Positions 54,610-62,562 of a DNA stretch of 64,000 bases are shown piece by piece. This stretch comes from Roseovarius albus (GTDB taxonomy: Bacteria > Pseudomonadota > Alphaproteobacteria > Rhodobacterales > Rhodobacteraceae). Where the stretch lies: contig NZ_FWFX01000010.1 of the NCBI RefSeq assembly GCF_900172335.1, forward strand, positions 91,861-155,860, given 5' to 3'. The notes beneath the pieces were generated by a model, which did not search any database, had not been told where the DNA came from, and saw nothing but the letters and a program-made list of their open reading frames with translations. Position 1 is the stretch's first letter. Every line of letters begins with the position of its first letter. Made by a program: the position numbers and the translations under genes.

Positions 54610-55262
54610 TCCCCCAACTCCCGCAGATAGATAGCCCGGCGCGCGGCGCTCATCCCAGTTATTTCGGCCTCGGACCAGCCATACCCCTGCGCCAAACTTG
54701 CCACATCTCGTACGATGGCTTTTGCAGCCTGCTCTAACCGCGTCCAAACAAATCCGGTGACATCAAAGCGCTGAGTCTGATCCGCGCCACAGGCGGCGCA
54801 GCTAAGATTCAGTTCAAGCGTGAGCCCCGGATCGGCTGAAACCAGTGCTGCCTCGGCAGCCGCACGGTATTGCGGGTTGGCCCAGTCTCCTTCCGGGGCC
54901 AGGCAAACAGGGTCGAACGCCCTGCCCAGCAGATCAGACAGGCGCGGCAGCCGGATGTTGTGCTTCTGGTCTCCACATCGAAAGGTGATGCTGGACTCGG
55001 ATTTTGCCTTTGGGGGTGCAAATTCTCCTGGAAGTGTGAATTCCACATCCGTATCGCATGCGGAACACGTTAGAACCGCCGCCTGCTCTTTGCCAAATTG
55101 GTCTTGCAAAAACTGCCACGCAGCACGATCCACATCACCCAATGTGGCGTCAGATCTCGCACCGCCGGCGCACGCCAACAGTGCGGCCCTTGCCGCAGGA
55201 TGTGCAGTCATCCCCTGTTCATATAATTCGAGAATGACGCGACCACTTGGGTCCGCCCGCAT
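54606..55262 (-). CDS. zinc-ribbon-like tail assembly protein
   Basis: 218 residues, family not securely recognised. Two CxxC pairs (LTCSACD near 95 and SCAACGADQTQRFD near 155) suggest a zinc-ribbon. The gene lies directly after the tube gene (TGATG overlap), where contractile tails often encode tail-assembly chaperones or gp51/gp26-like hub factors. The product is probably cytoplasmic and acts in baseplate or tube assembly; this is inference from position. Confidence 0.6.
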   Translation of the reverse strand: MRADPSGRVILELYEQGMTAHPAARAALLACAGGARSDATLGDVDRAAWQFLQDQFGKEQAAVLTCSACDTDVEFTLPGEFAPPKAKSESSITFRCGDQKHNIRLPRLSDLLGRAFDPVCLAPEGDWANPQYRAAAEAALVSADPGLTLELNLSCAACGADQTQRFDVTGFVWTRLEQAAKAIVRDVASLAQGYGWSEAEITGMSAARRAIYLRELGE

Positions 55263-55789
55263 CAGCTTGCAGGCTCAAGAAATTGAACTTCCGCAGGTTC
55301 GGCAACATCATAATCGCGTTCCCAACCTTCGCATTCCAGCTTGATCGACTGGATTGCGACCGCATTCGCATTGGCATCCAATTCGGGCATCGCCTGATAC
55401 TCTGACACCCAACACCGAAAGATTCGGTAGGAAATGGCCAACTGGCCAGATTCGTTGAAAAAATCCAAGATTACATCTTTGCGGAAATCAGCAAGTGACA
55501 CTTCGGCCCCTAAACCAGAACCGAAGTTCCACACCTTGTTGGCCCATTGCTCAAACTCGACATCATGGGTCACGCCACGTTCTAGGGTAATCCCCTCGAA
55601 CATTGTGCGTCCGGGGCTTTTGCGCGGGGTCGAGGGATCACCGCCTTCGCGATGTTCGACGATCTCCGTGGTGCGCTTTAGCGGACTGACTTTGGACACG
55701 CCTGCAACATATCGGCCGTCCCATTTCAGGCGGAATTTGAAGTTCTTATAAGGATCAAAGCGGTTTGCGTTGACTGTAAACTGTGCCAT
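55262..55789 (-). CDS. inner tube protein (gp19/Hcp-like)
   Basis: 175 residues, standard for the family. NRFDPYKNFKFRLKWDGRYVAGVSKVSPLKRTTEIVEHREGG is followed by ITLERGVTHDVEFEQWANKVW and a terminal VAIQSIKLECEGWERD, all typical of T4 gp19-like tail tube proteins. It forms the hollow inner tube within the sheath. Only one tube gene is present. It begins 18 bases after the sheath gene. Confidence 0.9.
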   Translation of the reverse strand: MAQFTVNANRFDPYKNFKFRLKWDGRYVAGVSKVSPLKRTTEIVEHREGGDPSTPRKSPGRTMFEGITLERGVTHDVEFEQWANKVWNFGSGLGAEVSLADFRKDVILDFFNESGQLAISYRIFRCWVSEYQAMPELDANANAVAIQSIKLECEGWERDYDVAEPAEVQFLEPAS

Positions 55790-55807
55790 CTCAAAATTCC
55801 TTCAAAC

Positions 55808-57400
55808 TCAAGCTGCGTTGGGGAAACGTTGTTGGATTCGGACCACGACAAATTCAGCCGGTCGCACCGGGGCAAATCCAACGTAGACATTGAGAATGCC
55901 CAGATTGATGTCAGCCTGCGTGGTAGTTTCGCTGTCACATTTCACCAGATAGGCATCGCGGGCCGAGGCCCCCTGAAAGGCACCTTGTCTGTGAAGCTGG
56001 TTCATGAATGCGTTGACGTTCATCCTGACATTCGCCCATAGCGGCTCGTCATTGGGCTCAAAAACCACCCATTGCAGCCCACGCTGCAAGGAATTTTCGA
56101 TGAACAGCGCCAGTCGCCGCACATTGATGTAGCGCCATTCACTAGCCCGGGCATCCGCACCATCCAGCGTACGGGCCCCCCACATGACTGAGTTGTAGAC
56201 CGGGAAGGTCCGAATGGCGTTCACGCCCGAGGTGTTCAAAGGCCCTTGTTGCCTGTCGGTCATCACATCGATTGGTGTCCCGCCGGAAACACGCGCCTCT
56301 GTGCCAGCGGGCGCTTTCCATACGCCTCGCGCCCCATCGGTTCGCGCCATTAACCCGGCGGCCATACCAGATGGGCCAATGACCCTCGGCACCAAGGGAT
56401 TCAGCGGATCCTGTCCGCTTACACGCGGGTAGTAGAGCGCCGAATTAGGCCCGGCCGCAGCCCCAAGTTCTCCCAGATAGGTCTGGAAATTTCCTCGGTT
56501 CACGTCCGGGGCCGGATCAACCACTAGGAAGGCAAAGTTGTTCCGGCAATAGGTATAGGCTTCCTGATAGATCGCAACAGTCGAGGCATGCGCGGCTTCA
56601 TTAAAGCTGGCCGCCCCCGGCAGGCACAACAAGTTGAAAACCTGTGGCACGATCTGGTTCAAGGCGTAGATCCCGGTTGGTGGGGTTGCCGCTTCGCTTC
56701 CGCGCAGCGTGGCCGAAGACACGGCCACCCATCCGGCATCGCCCTCCATCGTGCCATCTGCGCCGGCTGTGGCGCTGCCCATGACGCTGAAATCACCGGC
56801 AACCCCCTCCAGCAAATCATCAAGAGAGGTCGCATCCGCACCACCAATTTGGGTGCGCGTCGGTAAGTTTGCGGCGTTTTGTGTGGCGCGGATCAACTCG
56901 CTGTTTTCGCGCAAAACATCCTCGACAAAGCGTGGATCCCCCGCTGTGATTGACACATCAATGAATGCCTCTTCACGCAGCACGGTGGTCAGTGCGGCAT
57001 CATATTCGCGCACCAGAATGGTGTAATTCGTTCCAGCATTGGTATGCGCCAATCCAATCCGTACGGTGTTGGCCCAGGCCCCATCAGAGGTTGCTTCGAA
57101 ATCGACGTCTCCGCCAATCTCAACTTCAGCAGTGTCCGCTGCACCAGCAGTGACGCGAACGACAAAGGCCACCGAACCCCCGTTCAGAAAGAAAGAGCGA
57201 ATGGCGTAAGATGTTTCGGATCGGGCGTGCAGGCCACCGAAGATACGCTCAAACTCACCAAATGAGGTCACGCGCGTGGCCTCGTTCACCGGGCCACGCG
57301 CAAAAGTCCCGACAAAAGCTGTATTAGACGTGGCCACACCGGCAATCGGCCGGGACCCGCTTGGGATTTCTCGGATGAAAACTCCGGGTGTGTCGAACAT
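55808..57400 (-). CDS. contractile tail sheath protein
   Basis: 530 residues from the ATG at 57400 (GGGAAGG upstream); the open frame reaches 57484 but without family likeness. The start FDTPGVFIREIPSGSRPIAGVATSNTAFVG is a typical sheath N-terminus, and YINVRRLALFIENSLQRGLQWVVFEPNDEPLWANV with a final GFAPVRPAEFVVVRIQQ is the typical C-terminus. It is the first gene of the 25-kb operon. A single sheath gene, against two or three in Afp and PVC, indicates a simpler particle. Confidence 0.93.
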   Translation of the reverse strand: MFDTPGVFIREIPSGSRPIAGVATSNTAFVGTFARGPVNEATRVTSFGEFERIFGGLHARSETSYAIRSFFLNGGSVAFVVRVTAGAADTAEVEIGGDVDFEATSDGAWANTVRIGLAHTNAGTNYTILVREYDAALTTVLREEAFIDVSITAGDPRFVEDVLRENSELIRATQNAANLPTRTQIGGADATSLDDLLEGVAGDFSVMGSATAGADGTMEGDAGWVAVSSATLRGSEAATPPTGIYALNQIVPQVFNLLCLPGAASFNEAAHASTVAIYQEAYTYCRNNFAFLVVDPAPDVNRGNFQTYLGELGAAAGPNSALYYPRVSGQDPLNPLVPRVIGPSGMAAGLMARTDGARGVWKAPAGTEARVSGGTPIDVMTDRQQGPLNTSGVNAIRTFPVYNSVMWGARTLDGADARASEWRYINVRRLALFIENSLQRGLQWVVFEPNDEPLWANVRMNVNAFMNQLHRQGAFQGASARDAYLVKCDSETTTQADINLGILNVYVGFAPVRPAEFVVVRIQQRFPNAA

Positions 57401-58366
57401 GAGATAAACCTTCCCTCTGTCTGGCGGGCCAGGCGAAATTTCAACTGGCCGCAAAAATTCGCGAGCCAACAGCGCATCATGCACGTTAGCAAAGCCGACA
57501 CGCGTCAGCGAATATGCGTCTTGATGGACATTTTTATGGGTGGCCGGTGAATATTGACGACCTGGAAATCAAAATACGGGGACGACGGAAATGTCGCTGC
57601 TCGATGAATCGAAACTCAAACCAAAATGTCTTCTCTCTAGGGTAGAACGTAACATATTTCCCCCCATCAAACAACACTTCTAGGTTGTCAGAAGCGTGCT
57701 ATGCACATCGCGCTGTGCACGAACTTTATCCGTTACCGCTTGGCAAGCAACAGCAAGTGCGTTTAACCAAACATTCAGCAAGCTGCTATGTGCTTCGTTT
57801 TACGAAAGGAATGCAGCGAGGCAATGTCATTTCCCGCGTCTTAAATCGATCGGCATTGTCAGGTTAACTTCCCATGGCAGAAAACAGCGCATTAAAATCG
57901 CAACAGGCTTCCAGTTCTATGACACAATCGTCGCAGTGATCGAATGCAGTGACCCGATTCTGGCGATACGTTAAGGCAGTCATCTTGGGTTTTGTCGCTT
58001 AAAATTTGCCCTGCTTCGAAACAGCCTTCCCCAGACACACTTATGCTGCGAGGGTGGCGAACTGCTTCTAAGCGACGACCTATGTCAGCATTGCGAAAAG
58101 CTGCGCCACGGCTAACGCAACAGCCCCTTAACAACTGTGGCCATTAGACCGGTCGGCGCGTGCAAGTGCTGCAGATCGCCTATTGCCGTAACCAATCCAG
58201 ACAGGCTGGAATAGATTAATCCGAACTGCCGAAGTTTAATCGATAGGCCGGTACTTCGTCACACACTTTGGCAAGAGGCGCGACGCTCACAGTCTAGTCG
58301 GGACGGGCGGGCACCCAAGAGATCTAATTTGAGCAATTTCGTGTTGCCCCAATTAATTGACTTCTC
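57401..58366. other. 966-bp region upstream of the eCIS operon
   Basis: It should contain the eCIS promoter next to 57400, but no clear -35/-10 pair was identified. Short open frames (57685-57867, 57892-58134) lack ribosome binding sites and family similarity. Part of it (58185-58316) is a decayed copy of the HprK-like gene end, described separately. Confidence 0.5.
58185..58316 (-). pseudogene. decayed copy of the HprK-like kinase 3' end
   Basis: About 130 bases align closely with 59406-59545 of the intact kinase. Read on the minus strand it gives CDEVPAYRLNFGSSD, a stop (TAA for CAA), then SIPACLDWLRQ and a TAG, against CDKVPAYRLTFGSSDQSIPTCLDWLQQ in the intact gene. A one-base shift breaks the frame further upstream near the ARPSR motif. 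The rest of the gene is gone. It shows a former second copy of the kinase gene, separated from the first by the membrane protein gene at 58367. Confidence 0.8.
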
Positions 58367-59083
58367 GTGAGAACAGAAATACTTTTGAAAGGCTTAGGAA
58401 GATTGGTAGCAAGTATGCGGAATAGAGTTGGTAACAATCAAGACCAGCTTACCCAATCACGGGTGTTTAGTGGGCACCAGATCCGAGAAGTCGTTCTCAT
58501 ATTTGCAATATGCATACTGGCGCTAAGCGCTGTTGTCGCTTTTGGTCACTTGACCGGAACCAAGATCAGCCATCTCACCAAGGACCCGTTGGTCGTAACC
58601 AAGGGCCGGGTCTATTTGGGTATGCAGTCTAATTTTGGGGTATTGATCTGGTGGTCAGGCGCAGTCATCGGACTGTTTACAGCATTATTATTGCGTCAAA
58701 GATTGGCGAGCAGTTTCCTTTTCCATCTGAGTTTATTCACGGCGTTTCTTACCCTGGATGACATGTTTATGTTCCACGAGAGGATCTGGCCAAGTATAAC
58801 TGGCCTTAGCGAGACGCGTTTGTTTTTAGTATATTTTTTATGGGCCACTTTGATTTTTTTTCTGGGGAGGAAAGATATAGTAAGAGCACCCGTTTTGAGC
58901 CTGATTGTCTCGGTGGTCTTTTTTGCTTTATCCGTTGGGCTTGACCGGCTTCCAAACAGTCAATTGCAAACTCTATTCGAAGATGGGGCCAAATTTATCG
59001 GTCAGGTGTTCTGGACATTATTTATTATCCGGACTGCTCTCTCTCATTTTGAAAAAACCGAACAAAAGATGCTCGTTAGATAG
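58367..59083 (+). CDS. hypothetical integral membrane protein
   Basis: 238 residues from a GTG at 58367; Met17 at 58415 is an equally good start because neither has a clear ribosome binding site. Five hydrophobic segments lie near 45-63, 90-110, 117-135, 147-163 and 168-187. The third contains LDDMFMFHE, an acidic pair with His inside or next to a membrane helix. No family was recognised. Its location between a kinase pseudogene and an IS remnant suggests it moved in or was stranded during rearrangement. Confidence 0.55.
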   Translation: MRTEILLKGLGRLVASMRNRVGNNQDQLTQSRVFSGHQIREVVLIFAICILALSAVVAFGHLTGTKISHLTKDPLVVTKGRVYLGMQSNFGVLIWWSGAVIGLFTALLLRQRLASSFLFHLSLFTAFLTLDDMFMFHERIWPSITGLSETRLFLVYFLWATLIFFLGRKDIVRAPVLSLIVSVVFFALSVGLDRLPNSQLQTLFEDGAKFIGQVFWTLFIIRTALSHFEKTEQKMLVR

Positions 59084-59147
59084 TTACGCTCTGCGGTATC
59101 GTGATCGACTCTGTTAAGTCATGAGAGCATCACAACATGTCATCAAT

Positions 59148-59330
59148 GCCAGTGTTCAGAGTTTTGGAACCAAAGGCGGCCTAAACTAAGAGAGGGTTCG
59201 GCTCATCTGGTTAATTAACGCGACAACACCACGGAAGAAAACAGTTCTGGAATTCCTAGCTTTGCCGGTGTTTGGCGGGCAACTAGGTGGCATTCTTCAA
59301 CCAAACAAATGATTTCCAGTTTTTCAGATG
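59148..59330 (-). mobile_element. internally deleted IS3-type element
   Basis: On the minus strand, KLEIICLVEECHLVARQTPAKLGIP (59325-59240) resembles a decayed N-terminus of an IS3 OrfB (pattern KLEIIRLVExSHLPVRRTLxxLGIP). It is followed at once by about 65 bases that match the element end at 63862-63930 (GGAACCAA..GGCCTAAACTAAG..GAG..GGCTCATC). The catalytic middle is lost. It is the same family as the element at the right edge of the window. Confidence 0.6.
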
Positions 59331-59405
59331 CGGCGTTTCTCGTCCCCGGTCGAATTGAAAATTCGCTGAAACAATTGCAAGTCGCGGGCAAGTGCCGCAG
59401 ATCGC

Positions 59406-60602
59406 TTATTGTTGCAACCAATCCAGACAGGTCGGAATGGATTGATCGGAACTGCCGAAAGTCAATCGATACGCCGGTACCTTGTCACACATTTTGGCGA
59501 GAGGAGCGGCGCTTGCTGTCTGTCGGGAGGGGCGGGCGCCTGAGAGAATGCATTCAAAAAACGCTTCAGGAGGGGCGACTCGCTCGACCTTTAGATCTGC
59601 CCCTTCGAAAAATTTAGGCATGACAATCGCGCGAATTATATGGCGCGTTGCGATCTGACCGGCTGCAGGGATCTGTAAATAGCTGACACCCTTTCTCAAG
59701 CTGCCCTCTTTTCCGTGACAGTCTACCAGTGCTTTCACTTCGGGAAGCTCGCGTGCCCCCGGTTTCACGGCGCTGCCGGTAGGAAAGGCCATCAAATCCC
59801 GGCCATCAATGTGCAACGGCAAGTGATCGTCTGCGAGAAAGCCGCATCCTGCGGCCACTAGACCTTGCGCCAGGGTGGACTTGCCATGCCCGCTGTCGCC
59901 CACAAAGAGCAAAGCACCTGTGTCGCCTCGCACCGAGGACCCATGGAGAATTGACCCGACCCTGTCAGCGCCACACAGGATCTCGGCTGCTTCCCGCACC
60001 AGGAAGTAACGTGCTTCATCCCGCGTAGAGCGCCCCCAGATGGCTTCGCCTTCAAGGAAAACGCCCCGCCGGCCACCGTTCTGCGATACACATCGCGCGC
60101 GTTTGGTCGGAGTGCAAACGCCTTTGGCGGCACGATACCTTCCCAAGATTTCGTCCAGTTGGTCAGCAAGTTTTTGATCGTCTGTTTCAATGACAAAGCA
60201 CCCATGCGGCGAAGCATAGGTGCGCATGTGGGGTGCGTCCCGCCCGTCATCATACACCGGTTCGGGATACGGGTAGCGTTCGGTCGCGAAAAGGCCGACG
60301 TCTTGCCATTCTGACAAGGCCGCGACCGCGCGGCACAGAACATCTTCTTCTGTCGTCGGGAAGAACCCTGAATGGGAAAGACGCGCCAGCAACTCCGACT
60401 CGGAGGGCGCGTCTTTGACACACTCGATGAGATCGCGTCCAAAGCCATCTGTAATCAAGATTGCCCCAGTCGCCCGCGAGTGCAAAACGGTGTGCCCGTT
60501 CAGCTGCGAGATCTCAATATCGTATGCGCTTTCAGAGCATTCTCTCACAAATGCGACAAACGTTCCAAAATCACACTTCCCAGTATCATAAGTTTTATTC
60601 AC
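59406..60602 (-). CDS. PqqD-like domain fused to an HprK-related kinase
   Basis: 398 residues from a GTG at 60602, preceded by TGAGGT. Residues about 15-110 form a PqqD-like, peptide-binding type of domain (GHTVLHSRATGAILITDGFGRDLIECV). The C-terminal part (about 215-395) is HPr-kinase-like, with Walker A GDSGHGKST (235-243), an LADDH strand (256-260) and AFPTGSAVKPG. Homologues of HPr-related-kinase systems pair a PqqD protein with such a kinase, separate or fused. It probably phosphorylates or adenylates a peptide or protein recognised by the PqqD part; the adjacent 77-residue peptide, encoded 53 bases upstream, is the natural candidate. Confidence 0.75.
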   Translation of the reverse strand: MNKTYDTGKCDFGTFVAFVRECSESAYDIEISQLNGHTVLHSRATGAILITDGFGRDLIECVKDAPSESELLARLSHSGFFPTTEEDVLCRAVAALSEWQDVGLFATERYPYPEPVYDDGRDAPHMRTYASPHGCFVIETDDQKLADQLDEILGRYRAAKGVCTPTKRARCVSQNGGRRGVFLEGEAIWGRSTRDEARYFLVREAAEILCGADRVGSILHGSSVRGDTGALLFVGDSGHGKSTLAQGLVAAGCGFLADDHLPLHIDGRDLMAFPTGSAVKPGARELPEVKALVDCHGKEGSLRKGVSYLQIPAAGQIATRHIIRAIVMPKFFEGADLKVERVAPPEAFFECILSGARPSRQTASAAPLAKMCDKVPAYRLTFGSSDQSIPTCLDWLQQ

Positions 60603-60655
60603 AGAACCTCAGATGCTAGGTTAACTGATTAAATGGAGCGATCTGAAAGCTGGTC

Positions 60656-60889
60656 TTAGTCGTCGTCACCAACACTGACTTTTTTAATGGGAGGGTCGTA
60701 AGGAGGGTCCTGAGGAGGATCGTTCCGACCACTTACGCTTGCAAGCGAGACTGAAGTCGACGCTGAAAGCGCGACTGCAGACGCACCGGCAACACCAGCT
60801 GTGTACTTGGCCAGTGAGGCAAGCACTTCGCGACGATCTGCGTCTTTCAATTCTTCGTTTGTTTCAGGATCTTTATCGTCTAATGACAT
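60656..60889 (-). CDS. candidate precursor peptide of a peptide-modification cluster
   Basis: 77 residues. AGAGG is five bases before the ATG. The N-terminal 20 residues are acidic and polar. A middle part, DRREVLASLAKYTAGVAGAS, includes an RR near the start of a small-residue helix that looks like a weak Tat or membrane-seeking segment. The C-terminal NDPPQDPPYDPPIKKVSVGDDD is rich in Pro, Asp and one Tyr and has three DPP/DPP-like repeats. Location immediately before the PqqD-like kinase makes it the best substrate candidate. It might instead be a small Tat-targeted secreted protein. Confidence 0.6.
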   Translation of the reverse strand: MSLDDKDPETNEELKDADRREVLASLAKYTAGVAGASAVALSASTSVSLASVSGRNDPPQDPPYDPPIKKVSVGDDD

Positions 60890-61119
60890 ATTAAACCTCT
60901 ACGCAATATTATTACTTTACGGGATCTACATAGCACGCTTGCTGCTGGAAATCACGTTATTAGTGCCTTATTGTGGCCACAATTCCCTTGAATGCTTTGT
61001 TTTCATGCATTTATATCAATCGCATGCCGTTGTATTAATGTCAATTAACGAGAGATTAGTGCGGCAGGTGAAGCTGACTATGACTTTCAATTTTTTAGAT
61101 TAGATACGGATGATTCGAT

Positions 61120-62562
61120 TTGTGCCCAGTGAACTGGCATCCAGGAGTAAACAAGAGGCGGAAGACCAAAAGCCTTCGGAAGCACCTTTCGAAAACCTAC
61201 GCTGATCTCCGCGCTGATCGAGAGAATATCGAACTTCGCCTCGAACTAGCGCAATCTTTGGTGAAACTAGGGCGGTTGGACTTGGCAAGGCGCCATGTTT
61301 TTCGCGTTACAAATGAGCCCGATCTCAACCGTCACCAACGGCGTTTGGCAGGCGAGCTGCTATTCAAACTTGGGCACCATGCGCAAGCCGTCAAGCTTCT
61401 CGGGCCAACCATTAAAGGAGAAAAAGGCGATGCAGACGCGCTTCGCACAATCTCGGCCATTCGGTGCAAGTACGAAGACTTCCTTGGTGCGCGGCAGGAT
61501 CTAGTCTTGGCCTCGAAATTGGACCCTTTTATTCACGAGGTATCAAACGACAATCGACCGACGGTCCTTCTGGTGCGCTGTGCCGAGGGTTGCTTTCTGA
61601 ACGCAGTCCGGGACATGGAAACGGGGATCACAGAACGTTTGCGAAAGCGCGGTCATTTTTCCACTGACGAGTTCATTTCAATCGATGACTTCAACGTCAT
61701 CCTATACGATATGGTTAAGGGTTTCACGCCTTCGCCCGAGGACATTCCGAAAGTTGATATGATCCTCAACACAGCGAGCGACGGTGACTCAAACGGGCCG
61801 TTGTTTCCGTGGATGTCCGAGATGCTTGAACTTTTCGCAGGGGTCCCGGTCCTGAATCATCCGAGGCAGGTTGCAAAAACCACCCGAGATCGAAACGCAT
61901 TGCGCTTGGGTAACATACCGCACGTGCTGTTTCCCAGGACGCAAAACTTGGGCTACAATGGCCATGCTCTATCCTTCTTGAACAAGTTGAAGGACGAAGG
62001 GTTCAGTTTTCCGCTCATCATCCGGATTCCGGGCACCCAAACCGGGATTACTGTAAAGAAGCTGGAGAATTCAAACGAAGCCCTCGACTATCTCGTTTCG
62101 AAAGAAGGCGCGGATGAGTTTTACGTCACTGAGTATGTAGACTGTAAAAACACCAGTGGTAGGTATACGAAGTGCCGGTGTTTTTTCATTGATGGACGCT
62201 TCTACCCTGTCGCTGGCCTGAGCAGTGATTGCTGGCAGATCCATTCCGGTGATCGCTATCGGATCATGGACAAAGAGCCAGACACGCAAGAACGGGAAAA
62301 AAGATACCTTTCAGATCCCGAAGATTTTCTTGGGCCCGAGGTATTCCAAGCGCTCCACGACGTGCGCGATGTCATAGGGCTAGAGTTCTTCGGAATTGAT
62401 TTCACCGTCACAAACGACAATCGCTTGCTGATTTTCGAAGCGAATGCCTCGATGCGGCACAACTTCGATCATGCCGACAACTTTCCCTATACCCGTCCTT
62501 ACCTTGAGACGATCAGTTGGGCTTTTAACACAATGCTGCGGCGGAGGTGCGGGCTCACTTAA
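61120..62562 (+). CDS. TPR domain fused to an ATP-grasp-like enzyme
   Basis: 480 residues from a TTG at 61120; a GTG at 61129 is an alternative and the start is uncertain. Residues about 25-130 are TPR-like helices (ELAQSLVKLGRLDLARRHV, KLGHHAQAVKLLG). Residues about 145-475 look like an ATP-grasp domain: FPLIIRIPGTQTG, YVTEYVD, then a metal site LEFFGIDFTVTNDNRLLIFEANASM. ATP-grasp enzymes join amines to carboxylates, including in ribosomal peptides. It is divergent from the candidate precursor across 230 bases and its TAA overlaps that of the dioxygenase gene in TTAA. Confidence 0.72.
   Translation: MCPVNWHPGVNKRRKTKSLRKHLSKTYADLRADRENIELRLELAQSLVKLGRLDLARRHVFRVTNEPDLNRHQRRLAGELLFKLGHHAQAVKLLGPTIKGEKGDADALRTISAIRCKYEDFLGARQDLVLASKLDPFIHEVSNDNRPTVLLVRCAEGCFLNAVRDMETGITERLRKRGHFSTDEFISIDDFNVILYDMVKGFTPSPEDIPKVDMILNTASDGDSNGPLFPWMSEMLELFAGVPVLNHPRQVAKTTRDRNALRLGNIPHVLFPRTQNLGYNGHALSFLNKLKDEGFSFPLIIRIPGTQTGITVKKLENSNEALDYLVSKEGADEFYVTEYVDCKNTSGRYTKCRCFFIDGRFYPVAGLSSDCWQIHSGDRYRIMDKEPDTQEREKRYLSDPEDFLGPEVFQALHDVRDVIGLEFFGIDFTVTNDNRLLIFEANASMRHNFDHADNFPYTRPYLETISWAFNTMLRRRCGLT

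Noticed and set aside
31964..57400. a complete prophage or a type VI secretion system
   Set aside because: No capsid, terminase, portal, integrase or lysis genes were found, and no TssJ, TssL, TssM or ClpV. The DUF4255, DUF6519, DUF4157 and AAA ATPase set fits an eCIS.
57685..58134. short frames upstream of the eCIS operon
   Set aside because: No ribosome binding sites, no family likeness and overlapping in opposite directions.
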